From NCBI GenBank assembly GCA_021234155.1, contig JAJEKV010000003.1, positions 14,244,386 to 14,308,385 of the forward strand: DNA of 64,000 nt. Direction: 5' to 3'. Of this stretch, positions 1 through 8,349 are shown one piece after another. Source of the stretch: Isoetes taiwanensis (lineage: Eukaryota; Streptophyta; Lycopodiopsida; Isoetales; Isoetaceae). Position 1 is the stretch's first letter, and every line of letters starts with the position of its first letter. Position numbers and translations under genes: made by a program. Below the pieces are notes generated by a model, which made no database searches, was not told the origin of the DNA, and worked only from the letters and a program-made list of their open reading frames with translations.

Positions 1-900
1 AATACTAGCATGCAGTTAGGAGCAACAGTTAAAGGCAACATTTAAATATTTGGCTTCTGATGGACCCAAGGATTCAAAGTCTTTTAAGTATGGAATTGTT
101 GTTGCTTTGAAAGTCTTCAAGCAACAAAACACAAGATGTAATGTTAGTTTTGATTATTTTAATAGCACATGTGTTTGCTATTTTAGCACCATGAACAAAC
201 TCATCACCATTTTTTTCACCTTTTTTAGGTTATATTGGACAAGAATCTGCAATTTTTTACACTACAAATCTTAAGCAATCAAGAAGTATCAAGTTTAATG
301 GCAGAGTGTCAAAGCTCTATATTCGATGTGACTTAGTTTTTGCGATGTTAATACTAGAAGATGCAGCATACATGTAATGTGCTAAACAACAAATCGTCGG
401 ACTTAAGTGTTCACGTAAGACATCCTACTGTATTTGAAGGATGTCCTACGTAAGACATCCTTCAAATAAGGAAATCAAATTTCAAACCCGACAAACCGAA
501 TATACTTCCAAATAACCACAGTTGAATGCACTAAGTCCATAAATGCCTAACCTACAATCTTTCTTGCAATTAAAGCATATCCACATCGCACCTCCACCTC
601 ACCGAAATTTGAGATGCAACACCTCTGTAGAATTCGAGGTGGTATAGTATAAGCTGTAAGATTTTCAGTTTTAAAATTCAATGATAGTCTAATGACACCA
701 AACCTAAATAAAACCAAACAAATCTTACCTTGCTAAAGGCCTTCTGATGTGCTTTTTGCTAGTTTTTTTCCTAGAATGAGAAATTTTCTATATTATGTAT
801 AGACATAGACAGGAAAGTATAATGCTTCACACAATAAGAGAATCAATACAGAAGCATACTTGATATCTTCATCCTCTTAAGTTTAGAAACTTATTTACTG
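1..900. other. Intergenic, AT-rich, no gene seen
   Basis: I see no coding region with a recognisable domain. The short open frame at 50-274 has no family resemblance and ordinary intergenic composition. The only structured item is the hairpin at 432-467. Confidence 0.6.
432..467. repeat. Perfect 14-bp inverted repeat with 8-nt loop
   Basis: ATTTGAAGGATGTC at 432-445 is exactly complementary to GACATCCTTCAAAT at 454-467, around a CTACGTAA loop. A related CGTAAGACATCCTAC stretch lies just to the left (about 414-428), so the motif occurs three times in 55 bp. It may be the core of a worn foldback element. No flanking duplication was recognised. Confidence 0.8.
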
Positions 901-1234
901 CTCTACTCTGATAGCCGATAATAAACATTAAGCACAGAAAACATCACCACATCGGAACCAAAGTTTACAAGATGATTCAAAGAGCCAATATCTCTCGAAA
1001 TAAATCTTACCTTGGAGAGCGTACAGATAACTTAAGAGATTGAAACAATAAGAATAGAATAGAATAGATTTTTTAGCGTCCACGGAGACCGATTGGCCTA
1101 TGGGACCCAAACAAAAAGAGAGCAGCAAGCGTATTACTGACAGGATTAAAAAACCCCGGCCCCGAAGGGTTTTTGAGGGAAAAACCTTAGCAGTAATAAG
1201 TATGCTGGCACGCTGTACAATTGTATAGGACAGT

Positions 1235-1993
1235 TCAATACCGTCCCAGATGACACAACTGAGTCCGTGCATCCATAACCTCCTGGAGGTATGATCCCAA
1301 CAAACCCACTGACGCCGTATTCAATAACTGATGCAACGATTGGCCAGACACTAGTAATCGAACATATTGCTCTCGGATATGGGCAAACGCTGGGCAGATC
1401 TGGAGAGCATGACATTCATCCTCAATGGCGCCCTGGTGGCAACACTGGCAAAGCCTTTGCTCTCGTGCTTCCCGAGCCCAACGTCCTGTCTCAATGCGGA
1501 GGCGATGTGCACCCGTGCGAATGGAAGCTATAAGTCTGCGCTTCTTCATGGGCAACTGGGTGTACAAGTACTGGTGTGGGCCTCTCGTGAGCCTAGGATT
1601 GACTTGTTGTTGATAGTGTGCCAGCTTAATGTGCGTCAGAGCATCTGCATCCCAGAGCTTGCGAAGGAAAGTAGCATCTAGGTACAACTTAAGTGCCTTG
1701 TGATCTTTCTTTGTCCTTACATGTACGCATCTGTTTGTCTGTACACCCCAGCGTGAGAACCACTGAGCTTGCTTGTCCTTCCAGCAGGCTTTCAGGCGTT
1801 GGGGACCCATCGCCATGGGCAACGCAAGATTGGGCAAACGTGTATCACCCATAGCGACCACCTTCTGGAAGTAAATGATATGGCGTTCCAATGCAGCCTG
1901 TTGAAGGGGTAGAAAACCGGTCTCCTGGAGTAGGATCTGGTATGGAACTGTGGACTTTACCCCAAGGGCTCGTGCCAAGAAGGCTTTCTGCAC
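1235..1993 (-). pseudogene. LINE A C-terminal region with Cys/His cluster
   Basis: A 252-codon minus frame directly downstream of the RT. It ends with CQCCHQGAIEDECHALQICP, that is CxxC...C-H...C, the arrangement of the RT-associated zinc-binding domain found after the RT in plant LINEs. The preceding part (helical, rich in Trp, Gln and Arg) fits the usual linker. It is the longest intact piece of this LINE. Its initiator Met is incidental and the frame was part of a longer ORF2. Confidence 0.75.
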
Positions 1994-2134
1994 CTGCTTG
2001 AGGTCATTCTAGGTGTTGAGGGATATCATCGGACCCCACACTTCTGCCCCATACAAAAGGACCGGCTCGACCAAGGCCCGAAACAAGTGTGACTAGTGGC
2101 CCCAGGCATACAACTCTGCCTTGTGGCTGTTGTT

Positions 2135-2974
2135 CTACATGGAATATAGTGCTTTCCAACCCGTCGTGACCCCCAACCTGATGGCAGCATCCCAAAGGGT
2201 GGTAGTTGAGAACTCGATCCCCAAGTACTTGTAGGTCGGAGCCACCTCTATATCTTGTCCCTGGTAAGTGAATGAGGGCAGCCTTGGCTGACGGGATGAT
2301 GAAAGTAGCAGCACCCTAGTTTTGGCCAAGTTAACTTGCATGCCAGTGAATCGGCAAAAAGTGTCAAGAGTATTCAGGTGACGTTGCATGTCCTCTGGAG
2401 TATAGGCCAGGAGGTTGACATCGTCAACATATATGAGTTGCCAGATTATGTGATGCATGAGATGGGCGCCCGCACCTCCATGCTCAGAGAGCCAATCTTC
2501 CAGCTGATCAATGTATAGGCCAAAGAGTGTGGTCAAGAGGGGGCAACCCTGACGTACTCTAATACTACTGATTACCGGCTGTCCTGATGATGTGATATGG
2601 CCTGAGCATGCCTCGTATAGCCTATATACTGCATTCTGCAAGTCAAGGGGGGTCCCCAGCTACCGCAGTCTGCCCCGTAACCTGTCCCAGGGCACTGTGT
2701 CAAAAGCTTTTGCAAAATCCACGAAACAACAGTATAGGTTTTGTCAGCGATTCCTGTTATCCTCAATCAATGTGCGCAGAGTGAAGATATGATCAATGGT
2801 GGAATGCCTGGGCCGAAAACCTGTCTGTGTGAGAGCTCGCACATCTGCCTCCTCTGCCCGTATTGTCAGCTGCTGCTCAAGGATACCAGCCAACAGTTTT
2901 CCAAAGAGAGAGCTGACCATAATAGTACGATAGTTGGCCAGGCATTGAGGGTCCCCTGCCTTGTATATGGGCAC
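2135..2974 (-). pseudogene. LINE A reverse transcriptase domain, frameshifted
   Basis: Seen directly: PIYKAGDP and NYRTI (finger motifs), TGFRPRHSTIDHIFTLR, the motif-A stretch FVDFAKAFDTV (about 2700-2745), RVRQGCPL (motif B) and the catalytic IYVDDVNLLA (motif C), followed by the thumb-side TGMQVNLAKT and YKYLGI. These are the standard RT blocks of LINEs, in the right order. The blocks sit in at least two minus frames (2744-2974 and 2135-2641 agree, while motif A is in another), so at least one pair of frameshifts and a stop have accumulated. Confidence 0.9.
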
Positions 2975-3335
2975 AACTCTACTAGTTGTCTACTGCGGAG
3001 GGAAGCCTTCTTGCAATGCTTTATTGAATAATGCCGTGAGGACAGGCACCAGTGGAGGCCCAGCCCATTTCAGAAGTTCCGCCTGCATGCCATCTAAGTC
3101 TGCTGCCTTCCCATTAGCTAGACGTTGTAGGCCCATGATGATATCTCCCTTTGTGATGACCAGAGCCATGCCTATCTATGGAGGGACTGGTGTCCAGCCC
3201 CCGAGTGGGTCGTAAAGCTGTTGCAAGTACTGTACCCATTGCTCCTAGGTGATGTTCCCTGTGGGCTGTGCAATCTTGCTCAAGATCCTTCTCCAGAATG
3301 TCTTGGGGTGTCGATCTAGGAGACCAAACATCTGT

Positions 3336-4060
3336 TAAGCAAGATGTGTTATCCTGCTCGTGGGCTATACGACAACATCCAAATAGAATATAGATCAGGC
3401 ATATCAGTAACCGACGAAGCACACACTCAAACATGGCGATATTTGAGCAACCAAATTTGATTGGAATGGTATCAGGATATTTTGGCATTAGTACTAAAAT
3501 GTCACTCAATCTTCAGTAATTGAGTGGCATTCACAAGCATAAGTGTACTTGAAAATGCAACCAAGATGCTTCAAAGAATAGTGCTCAAGCTTCAGTGCTA
3601 GAGCATCGAGTCTATATTAAATGCTGTCATACATCCTATTGTCACTACTGCTTCAATATAAGAATAATAATTTGAGACTCAAGTATACAATTCCCCTGAC
3701 AGAGGAACCTGGAAAAATATGGGGAAAAGAATTTTAAGATGTAATCAGTAGTGGGGTTTTTGAGAAGTTCTGGTTTGAGTAGATGAAAATAAAGAATCAG
3801 GGAGGTGTTCAGAACAATTCTCTAAGGACATGAGAATTGCGATACCATTTTCGTCCTATTGCTGCATGAGCTTAGCTCTGAAAAGTAAACATATAATCCC
3901 ACCCTCTTCTCTACCTTTTATTCCGTTAATCTATTATTTGTAGAAATCCAGCTTGTTCTTTCTTGGCAAGATCAGATGTCCTTTAATTTATGATCCAGCT
4001 TGTTCTTTCTTGGCAAGATCAAGGTGTTGTTAAAGCACTGTTACTGCACTATTCAAAGTT
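3336..4060. other. Intergenic, no gene seen
   Basis: AT-rich sequence without recognisable coding potential. It contains a direct repeat of 29 bp (ATCCAGCTTGTTCTTTCTTG...) at about 3946-3974 and 3993-4021, period 47 bp. Confidence 0.5.
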
Positions 4061-4068
4061 TTAGTAAT

Positions 4069-4196
4069 AGGAAACTGCCACGGGGAGGAGTTTCTGTGGC
4101 GGAAACTTTCAGGCAGTGCCGCCACGAACTACGGAGCTGCGAGTGGTGCGCTGCCTGAAAGTTTTCGCCACGAAAACCCCGACACTTGGCAGTTCC
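4069..4196. repeat. Imperfect ~48-bp-arm hairpin next to the 4.2-kb element
   Basis: The left arm 4069-4117 (GTGGCGGAAACTTTCAGGCAG core) pairs with the right arm 4150-4196 (CTGCCTGAAAGTTTTCGCCAC core). The outer ends also pair (AACTGCCA with TGGCAGTT). It directly abuts the TIR of the following element, so it may be the outermost part of that element or a separate foldback inserted next to it. Confidence 0.7.
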
Positions 4197-4680
4197 CTTA
4201 CGTAAACAACCGAAAGGGGTGGGAGGGGGAGGAGGGGAGGGGGCTTTTTTCCGAGGTGGCGCCGACGTGTCGCCTACGTGGAAAAAGTTCATTGTATTGC
4301 GTGTGTTTCTTTTTTTCTTCAAGCTTTGGCGATGGCGTAAGTCCGACATGCTCCGGGACCATTTTTTGAGGCGCTGCTGTGGCGCTTGCCTCGTCGTCTA
4401 ATTCTGCAGTGGTGCCTTGGCTTTAGCTTCATTTTGATATGTGTTTTGCTGGATTTGAAGCTTCCTTCAAGTGTTGTGATGAGTTTTTGAGTTCCGACAA
4501 GTTCCGACGAGTTCTGGTAAGAAGATTTGCGACTTTTTTAGTTGTGGTCCAGCAAGTTGTGCGAGAAGATTTACGAGTTTTCAAGCTTCTTAAGGTAATT
4601 TTTTTACTTTTTTTCGTGGATTGAAGTTTCCTTAGTTATTTCTAACACTTTCTTGTTTGTTTCTTGCAGTTCTCGATAGT

Positions 4681-4875
4681 ATGAAGGAGGAAAGCAAGTT
4701 CTGCTTTGTCATTTTGTTGTTGGTTGGCTTGCATGCAGTGTTAGCTGACTGCGTTCGGACTAGCAGACCATCTTTTGCTATTCTTGATCCAGACGAAGAC
4801 CTCTGTAGGGAAGAAAGAGGAATAGACATGGATTCTGTGTTAGAAAGTATAAATCGTGAAGATGTGATAATATGA
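4681..4875 (+). CDS. Putative small secreted peptide, 64 aa, with 5'-UTR intron
   Basis: Begins MKEESKFCFVILLLVGLHAV: a charged N-terminus, a ~14-residue hydrophobic core, then an Ala-Asp-Cys region, a typical signal peptide with cleavage near residues 22-23. The mature part (~42 aa) is acidic with two Cys and has no family I recognise. Upstream, a strong donor CTTAAG|GTAATT and a T-rich acceptor TTTCTTGCAG| bound a 75-nt intron at 4595-4669; the ATG is 12 nt into the following exon. The frame is open from further upstream (4657), but that start lies in the intron, so I chose 4681. The gene is framed by the G-rich TIRs of a ~0.93-kb element. It could be a captured host gene or chance. Confidence 0.45.
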   Translation: MKEESKFCFVILLLVGLHAVLADCVRTSRPSFAILDPDEDLCREERGIDMDSVLESINREDVII

Positions 4876-5030
4876 ATTTCTGCTGTGAAAACTTATGTTT
4901 TGCATTGTATCTGGGATTGTTTTGATATCAATGTGATAATATGACTTGAATATCTTGTGTGTATCAAATTATATAAATTTCTTTTCAAATGTGTCTTGTC
5001 TATACACCAATTTTCAGTACAAAACAATAA

Positions 5031-5058
5031 TGGTGGCGTCGCTTAAGCTCCGCCACCA
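5031..5058. repeat. Short hairpin TGGTGGCG...CGCCACCA
   Basis: TGGTGGCG (5031-5038) pairs with CGCCACCA (5051-5058), with GCTTAAGC in the loop also self-complementary. It lies just inside the right TIR of the 4.2-kb element and mirrors the GC-rich hairpin outside the left TIR. Confidence 0.65.
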
Positions 5059-5283
5059 ACATAAGCTTCCACAGAAGAAACAAAAATAGGAATCGGAAGG
5101 AAAAAAGCCCCCCCCCCCCGGTTGTTTACGAACCCACTGTTGCCATGCTTCCAAGTCATCTATCCAAACTTGTGATGTCCAAATGTCGTCCCCTGGGTCC
5201 CTGGTCGCCAAGAAGCCCATTCCAAGCTTAAGAATAAAAAGCATTAACCACCTCTTCTTGGTATAGTCTTGTTGTTTACCCAC

Positions 5284-5921
5284 CGTTTCATAGGATCAAT
5301 TCTTGTTTCTATTAGCATTTTGATTTGGGGTTAATGTAATATTATAGCTAGTTAAAAAATGATAATGAATCGGTTGTGATAAAATGTGAATTCTTTTTGT
5401 CTTTGAGAAATTTTGAGAAATGGGATCCCGTCGTAAATTTTATATACAGGAACGATCCGATTCAAAATAATAAATTCTGATTGGGCGAGAAAAAAACAGG
5501 AAATTTTCCGATAGCAGGAAAAAGGTTTCCGAACGTTGGCCGGGATCTTCCGCGCCATATTCCACACAAGATGCCATCATCTGAGGGCCTCAGAGCAATA
5601 ATACACACTCAAACCAATAACACACACTTAGCGCATAATGCGATTTTGAAACAGGAGAAGGAAGGCAAAATGTTTGGTCAATTTGGTCGTGGAGCTCGGC
5701 CAATCTTTGGGGAGATTAGGGCCGATTTGGGTTGCAGATGGCGTTGCAGGGATCGAAGGCAGCAGCATGTCTTGTAAGCCATGCTGCAGGGCTTGAAGCC
5801 GACTGAGAGAAGCAATTTCTAACAGAGTTCACAGGGTCCATTGGAATCGTTGGAATGCTTGATTTTGACCAAATGGCCGGATTATTTGGTACTGTCTAAT
5901 ACCTAAGCGGCAGGGGTTCCC
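5284..5921. other. Intergenic, no gene seen
   Basis: I see nothing with coding or structural signal. The overlapping open frames at 5352-5777 have no recognisable domain. Confidence 0.5.
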
Positions 5922-6154
5922 TAATGCCCTGTTCACATGCATAAAAATAAAAAAATGCCGGCTGCAAAGCGGCTTGACATCCTAAGGGGCGCCTCACATG
6001 TGAAGTCTCCGGCGGCCCCCCAACGTCAATGTTTTCAGAAAAAAATTTGGGGCGGTCACATGCTGGACGTCAATTTTTTGTTTCCTGTAGAGTTTTAGGG
6101 TTTTGTCATTTTCGTACCTCTAGCCGGTAGCAAATTTTGTGGCGGTATTGGATA

Positions 6155-7640
6155 TGGCTCCAACGAGAGATCCAGCGAGATTTAACCATGCTGCCTTCTT
6201 TCAACTAGTGCAGATGATGCTTGTTCTATTCCAGCTAGTGTGGGCTCATTTTGAGCGTAGATCAAGAATTGTGCAGCTGCTCCTGGATGGTGGAAGTAGT
6301 GGGAGTGTTCTTGCTGCTCATTACCAGGTCTTTCTCTCAGTTGCAATGACCTGGGTTCATAGAATTTTCTATATCAGAGGGTGTCTTCTATATCAGACCA
6401 CGGTCTATTCATTGGTGGGGGCATTTTGCATCAGAGGTCAATGGAATTGATCCTCGCAGGTACAAAGAGTTCTTCCATGTAAATTTAGAGCAGTTTGAGC
6501 ATCTATGCTCCATATTAGCTCCCTCCCTGACTTCAATCCCACCTCCTGGCTTAAGGAACATCACAACAAGAAATGTTCCAGTGGGTTTGAAGGTAGCTGC
6601 CGCTCTATCTAGAATAGCAACAGGAAATAGCTATTTGAGTGTGTCTGAACAAGTAGGATTAGCACCAGCAACTGTTCACAAGTACGTGAAACAATTTAGT
6701 GATGCAGTTGTCAGACATATGAGTCATTACTTGCATTGGCCTGAGGACTTGAATGAGGTTAAGAATGGATTCAAAGAGTGGAGAGGATTTTCCAACTGCT
6801 GCGGGGCAATGGATGCTACTCATTTCGAGTTAGATCTCCAGCAAATGCTTGTGCTATTGATTACTATGATAAGGACAAGGATTATTCAATTACTTTACAA
6901 GCAGTGGTGGACATTCGAGCGAGGTTCTTAGATGTCTTCGTTGGAACCCCAGGTAGCTGCAATGATATTAATATCCTTCGTAAATCACCTTTGTATAACA
7001 ATGCTATTCATGAAATGCTTTTCAATGGGCCAAGAGTTACAAGAGGAGGATTCACATTTCCTGAGTACATTATAGCAGATGCAGGATACTTTGGCCTGCC
7101 GTGGCTAGTGTTTCTCTATCCTGGACGCATTACTACAAAAATAGGTAGAAATAACACAAAAGTTACATTTATGCTCCGCCTTTTCACAGAGCATAAACGT
7201 CACTTTTGTGCCATTTGGGGAGCAGAACCGTCATAAATGGCACAAAAGTGACGTTTATGCTCCATAAAAAGGCGGAGCATAAATGTCACTTTGTGCCATT
7301 TCTACCTATTTTTCTAGTAGTGACGTCACTTGTAAGATGATTTCAAAAGCTTTAACTACTTACTATGTAGCAGTAGGGTTTGTGCTGGGAGAACATTTGG
7401 TATATTTAAGACTAAGTGGAGACTGTTTTATAAAAAGCTGAGAACGTTGAAGACTTAACAAATGTACTATATGCTTGTTGCATTCTCCACAACTACTTAA
7501 TTGAGGTTGGTGAAAAAGAGGATCCTATCTCAGCACCAATTGTTGATGATGATTACGTTGAGTTCCTCAGGGCGCCTGCAGGAAGAAGCTGCTATGCAAC
7601 TCAGGGATAACTTAAAAACTTACCTTTTGGGAGCATGATT
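6155..7640 (+). pseudogene. PIF/Harbinger transposase (DDE nuclease) pseudogene
   Basis: Read in order: RRYKEFFHVNLEQFEHLC, then PVGLKVAAALSRIATGNSYL (helix-turn-helix-like part), VGLAPATVHKYVKQF, CCGAMDATHFEL (first catalytic Asp block), YYDKDKDYSITLQAVVDIRA, VGTPGSCNDINILRKS, FPEYIIADAGYFGLPWL (second Asp). After the MITE it continues with RTFGIFKTKWRLFYKKL (third-acidic-residue block, where the expected ER reads GR), YACCILHNYLIEVGE and MQLRDNLKTYL. These are the diagnostic HARBI1 family motifs. At least three frame changes (around 6400-6420, 6830 and 7600) and the 195-bp insertion inactivate it. No Myb-like partner gene is visible. Confidence 0.9.
7128..7322. mobile_element. 195-bp CACTA-type MITE inserted in the Harbinger transposase
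   Basis: The right end, read inwards, is CACTACTAGAAAAATAGG and the left end CATTACTACAAAAATAGG (16/18 identical). A 3-bp duplication ACG flanks both sides (7125-7127 and 7323-7325), as expected for CACTA/EnSpm elements. The whole unit folds back on itself: the arms contain repeated GGAGCATAAA and GCACAAAAGTGACGTTTATG segments. The transposase reading resumes directly after it. No coding capacity. Confidence 0.92.
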
Positions 7641-7779
7641 TGACTACTGCATCAGCCAATTGCCGTTTTATTTTCTCTTAACCAAAAAAAAAAAAAAAAA
7701 AAAAACTAGCAGAAGGGCAGGGTTGAGGCAAAGGAAAGAATTATAAAATATTAATGTGTGCTAGTATGTTCACAGAAGG

Positions 7780-8073
7780 AACAAAGAAGAGCAAAATTAT
7801 GTTTTCAGATGTATTGTGCTTCGATGGTGTTTTACCTTAGAAATTCAATGCAAAGCTGTGAATTGTTGACCTCTTGATTGCGGCACATTTTGAACCGGGA
7901 AAAAGAAGGGTATATAATAGAGATGCTCAATAATTATCCAATTTTTATGAGTAAAACAAAGAGGAGCAAAATTATGTTTTCGAATGTGTTGTGTTTCGAT
8001 GGCGTAACACCATAGAAATTCAGTGCAAAGCTGTGAATTATTGACCTGTTGATTGCGGCACGTTTTGAACCGG
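7780..8073 (+). repeat. ~119-bp sequence in two direct copies
   Basis: Copies at about 7780-7898 and 7955-8073 share AGCAAAATTATGTTTTC, GTTGACCT.TTGATTGCGGCAC and TTTTGAACCGG, about 88% alike by eye, separated by 56 bp. The second copy runs straight into the GC-rich helicase-like fragment. Function unknown. A 21-plus-nt A run at 7683-7705 lies just left. Confidence 0.8.
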
Positions 8074-8340
8074 CTACATTTGCAGCGTCTTGTTCGGCTG
8101 GAAGTCCGCCGTCGTGATCGGCGACACGATCGACAGCTGCTTCCTGTCCTTGATCCGCGAGAGCATCACGTACAGCAGCCCGGGCGTGAACGCCCTCCTC
8201 ACGACCATGATCGCGTTGCCTTCTATCGTGGAGCTCTGGCTCTTGTGCCCTGTTTGCTCGTCGGTCTCTATGTGTTTTGCGGTAACGCAGGCTTGGGCAA
8301 GGGGTGGATTGGATTTCATAGCTGGGTTAGGTTCATGCAC
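8074..8340 (-). pseudogene. Fragment resembling the C-terminus of an SF1/Pif1-like helicase
   Basis: The minus frame reads RRAFTPGLLYVMLSRIKDR, then KQLSIVSPITTADFQP. The (L/V)YV(A/M)LSR(I/V) block is helicase motif VI of SF1B helicases (Pif1, RecD, Helitron Hel). The downstream pattern (xxLxI) also fits. Only about 50 residues align and there is no Walker motif, so it is a fragment at best. Base composition is distinctly GC-richer (about 8080-8225) than the surrounding AT-rich DNA, which suggests it was brought in from elsewhere. The coding claim rests on this one motif. Confidence 0.5.
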
Positions 8341-8349
8341 ATGTTATAA

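Larger units (their letters stand above)
1045..3335 (-). mobile_element. 5'-truncated, decayed non-LTR retrotransposon (LINE A)
   Basis: Minus-strand coding fragments run in LINE order: RT fingers (2744-2974), RT palm with YVDD (2135-2641), then a C-terminal region (1235-1993) with a CxxC...H...C cluster. The 3' end is probably at about 1045-1075, where the minus strand ends in a run of A followed by a repeated TCTAT-type tail. The right limit is a guess, because no endonuclease domain is recognisable, which implies 5' truncation. The coding sequence is spread over several frames with stops, so this is a dead copy. It resembles the second LINE at 18.48-19.26 kb in the motif V-P-I-Y-K-x-G-D and in the 'GFRxxxSTxDH' block. 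Confidence 0.85.
4199..5127 (+). mobile_element. ~0.93-kb element with G-rich terminal inverted repeats, carrying a small spliced gene
   Basis: The left end reads CGTAAACAACCG, then a G-rich run, then GGGGGCTTTTTTCC. The right end is the inverse: GGAAAAAAGC, a C run, then CGGTTGTTTACG. This is a clear TIR of about 35-50 bp with an unusual poly-G core. I cannot name the superfamily: no transposase is inside, and the flanking bases (TTA left, AAC right) do not give a clean duplication. A further GTTGTTTACCCACC lies at 5271-5284, so the true right end could be there. The interior holds a 5' exon, an intron and a secreted-peptide reading frame. Confidence 0.65.
5922..7655 (+). mobile_element. PIF/Harbinger DNA transposon, decayed
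   Basis: A plus-strand HARBI1/PIF-type transposase fills 6155-7640. A candidate left end TAATGCCCTGTTCACATG at 5922-5939 resembles PIF-type termini (a GGxCCTGTT-like TIR next to a TAA/TTA target). The subterminal stretch holds two related copies of GGGGCG..TCACATG...GTC (about 5978-6000 and 6050-6072). I did not find a matching right TIR, so both limits are approximate. The copy is dead: the transposase has several frame changes and is split by a CACTA MITE. Confidence 0.8.

Noticed and set aside
4053-4349. 98-codon minus frame with a poly-Pro stretch
   Set aside because: The Pro run is the complement of the G-rich TIR, and the frame crosses an element border and a hairpin.
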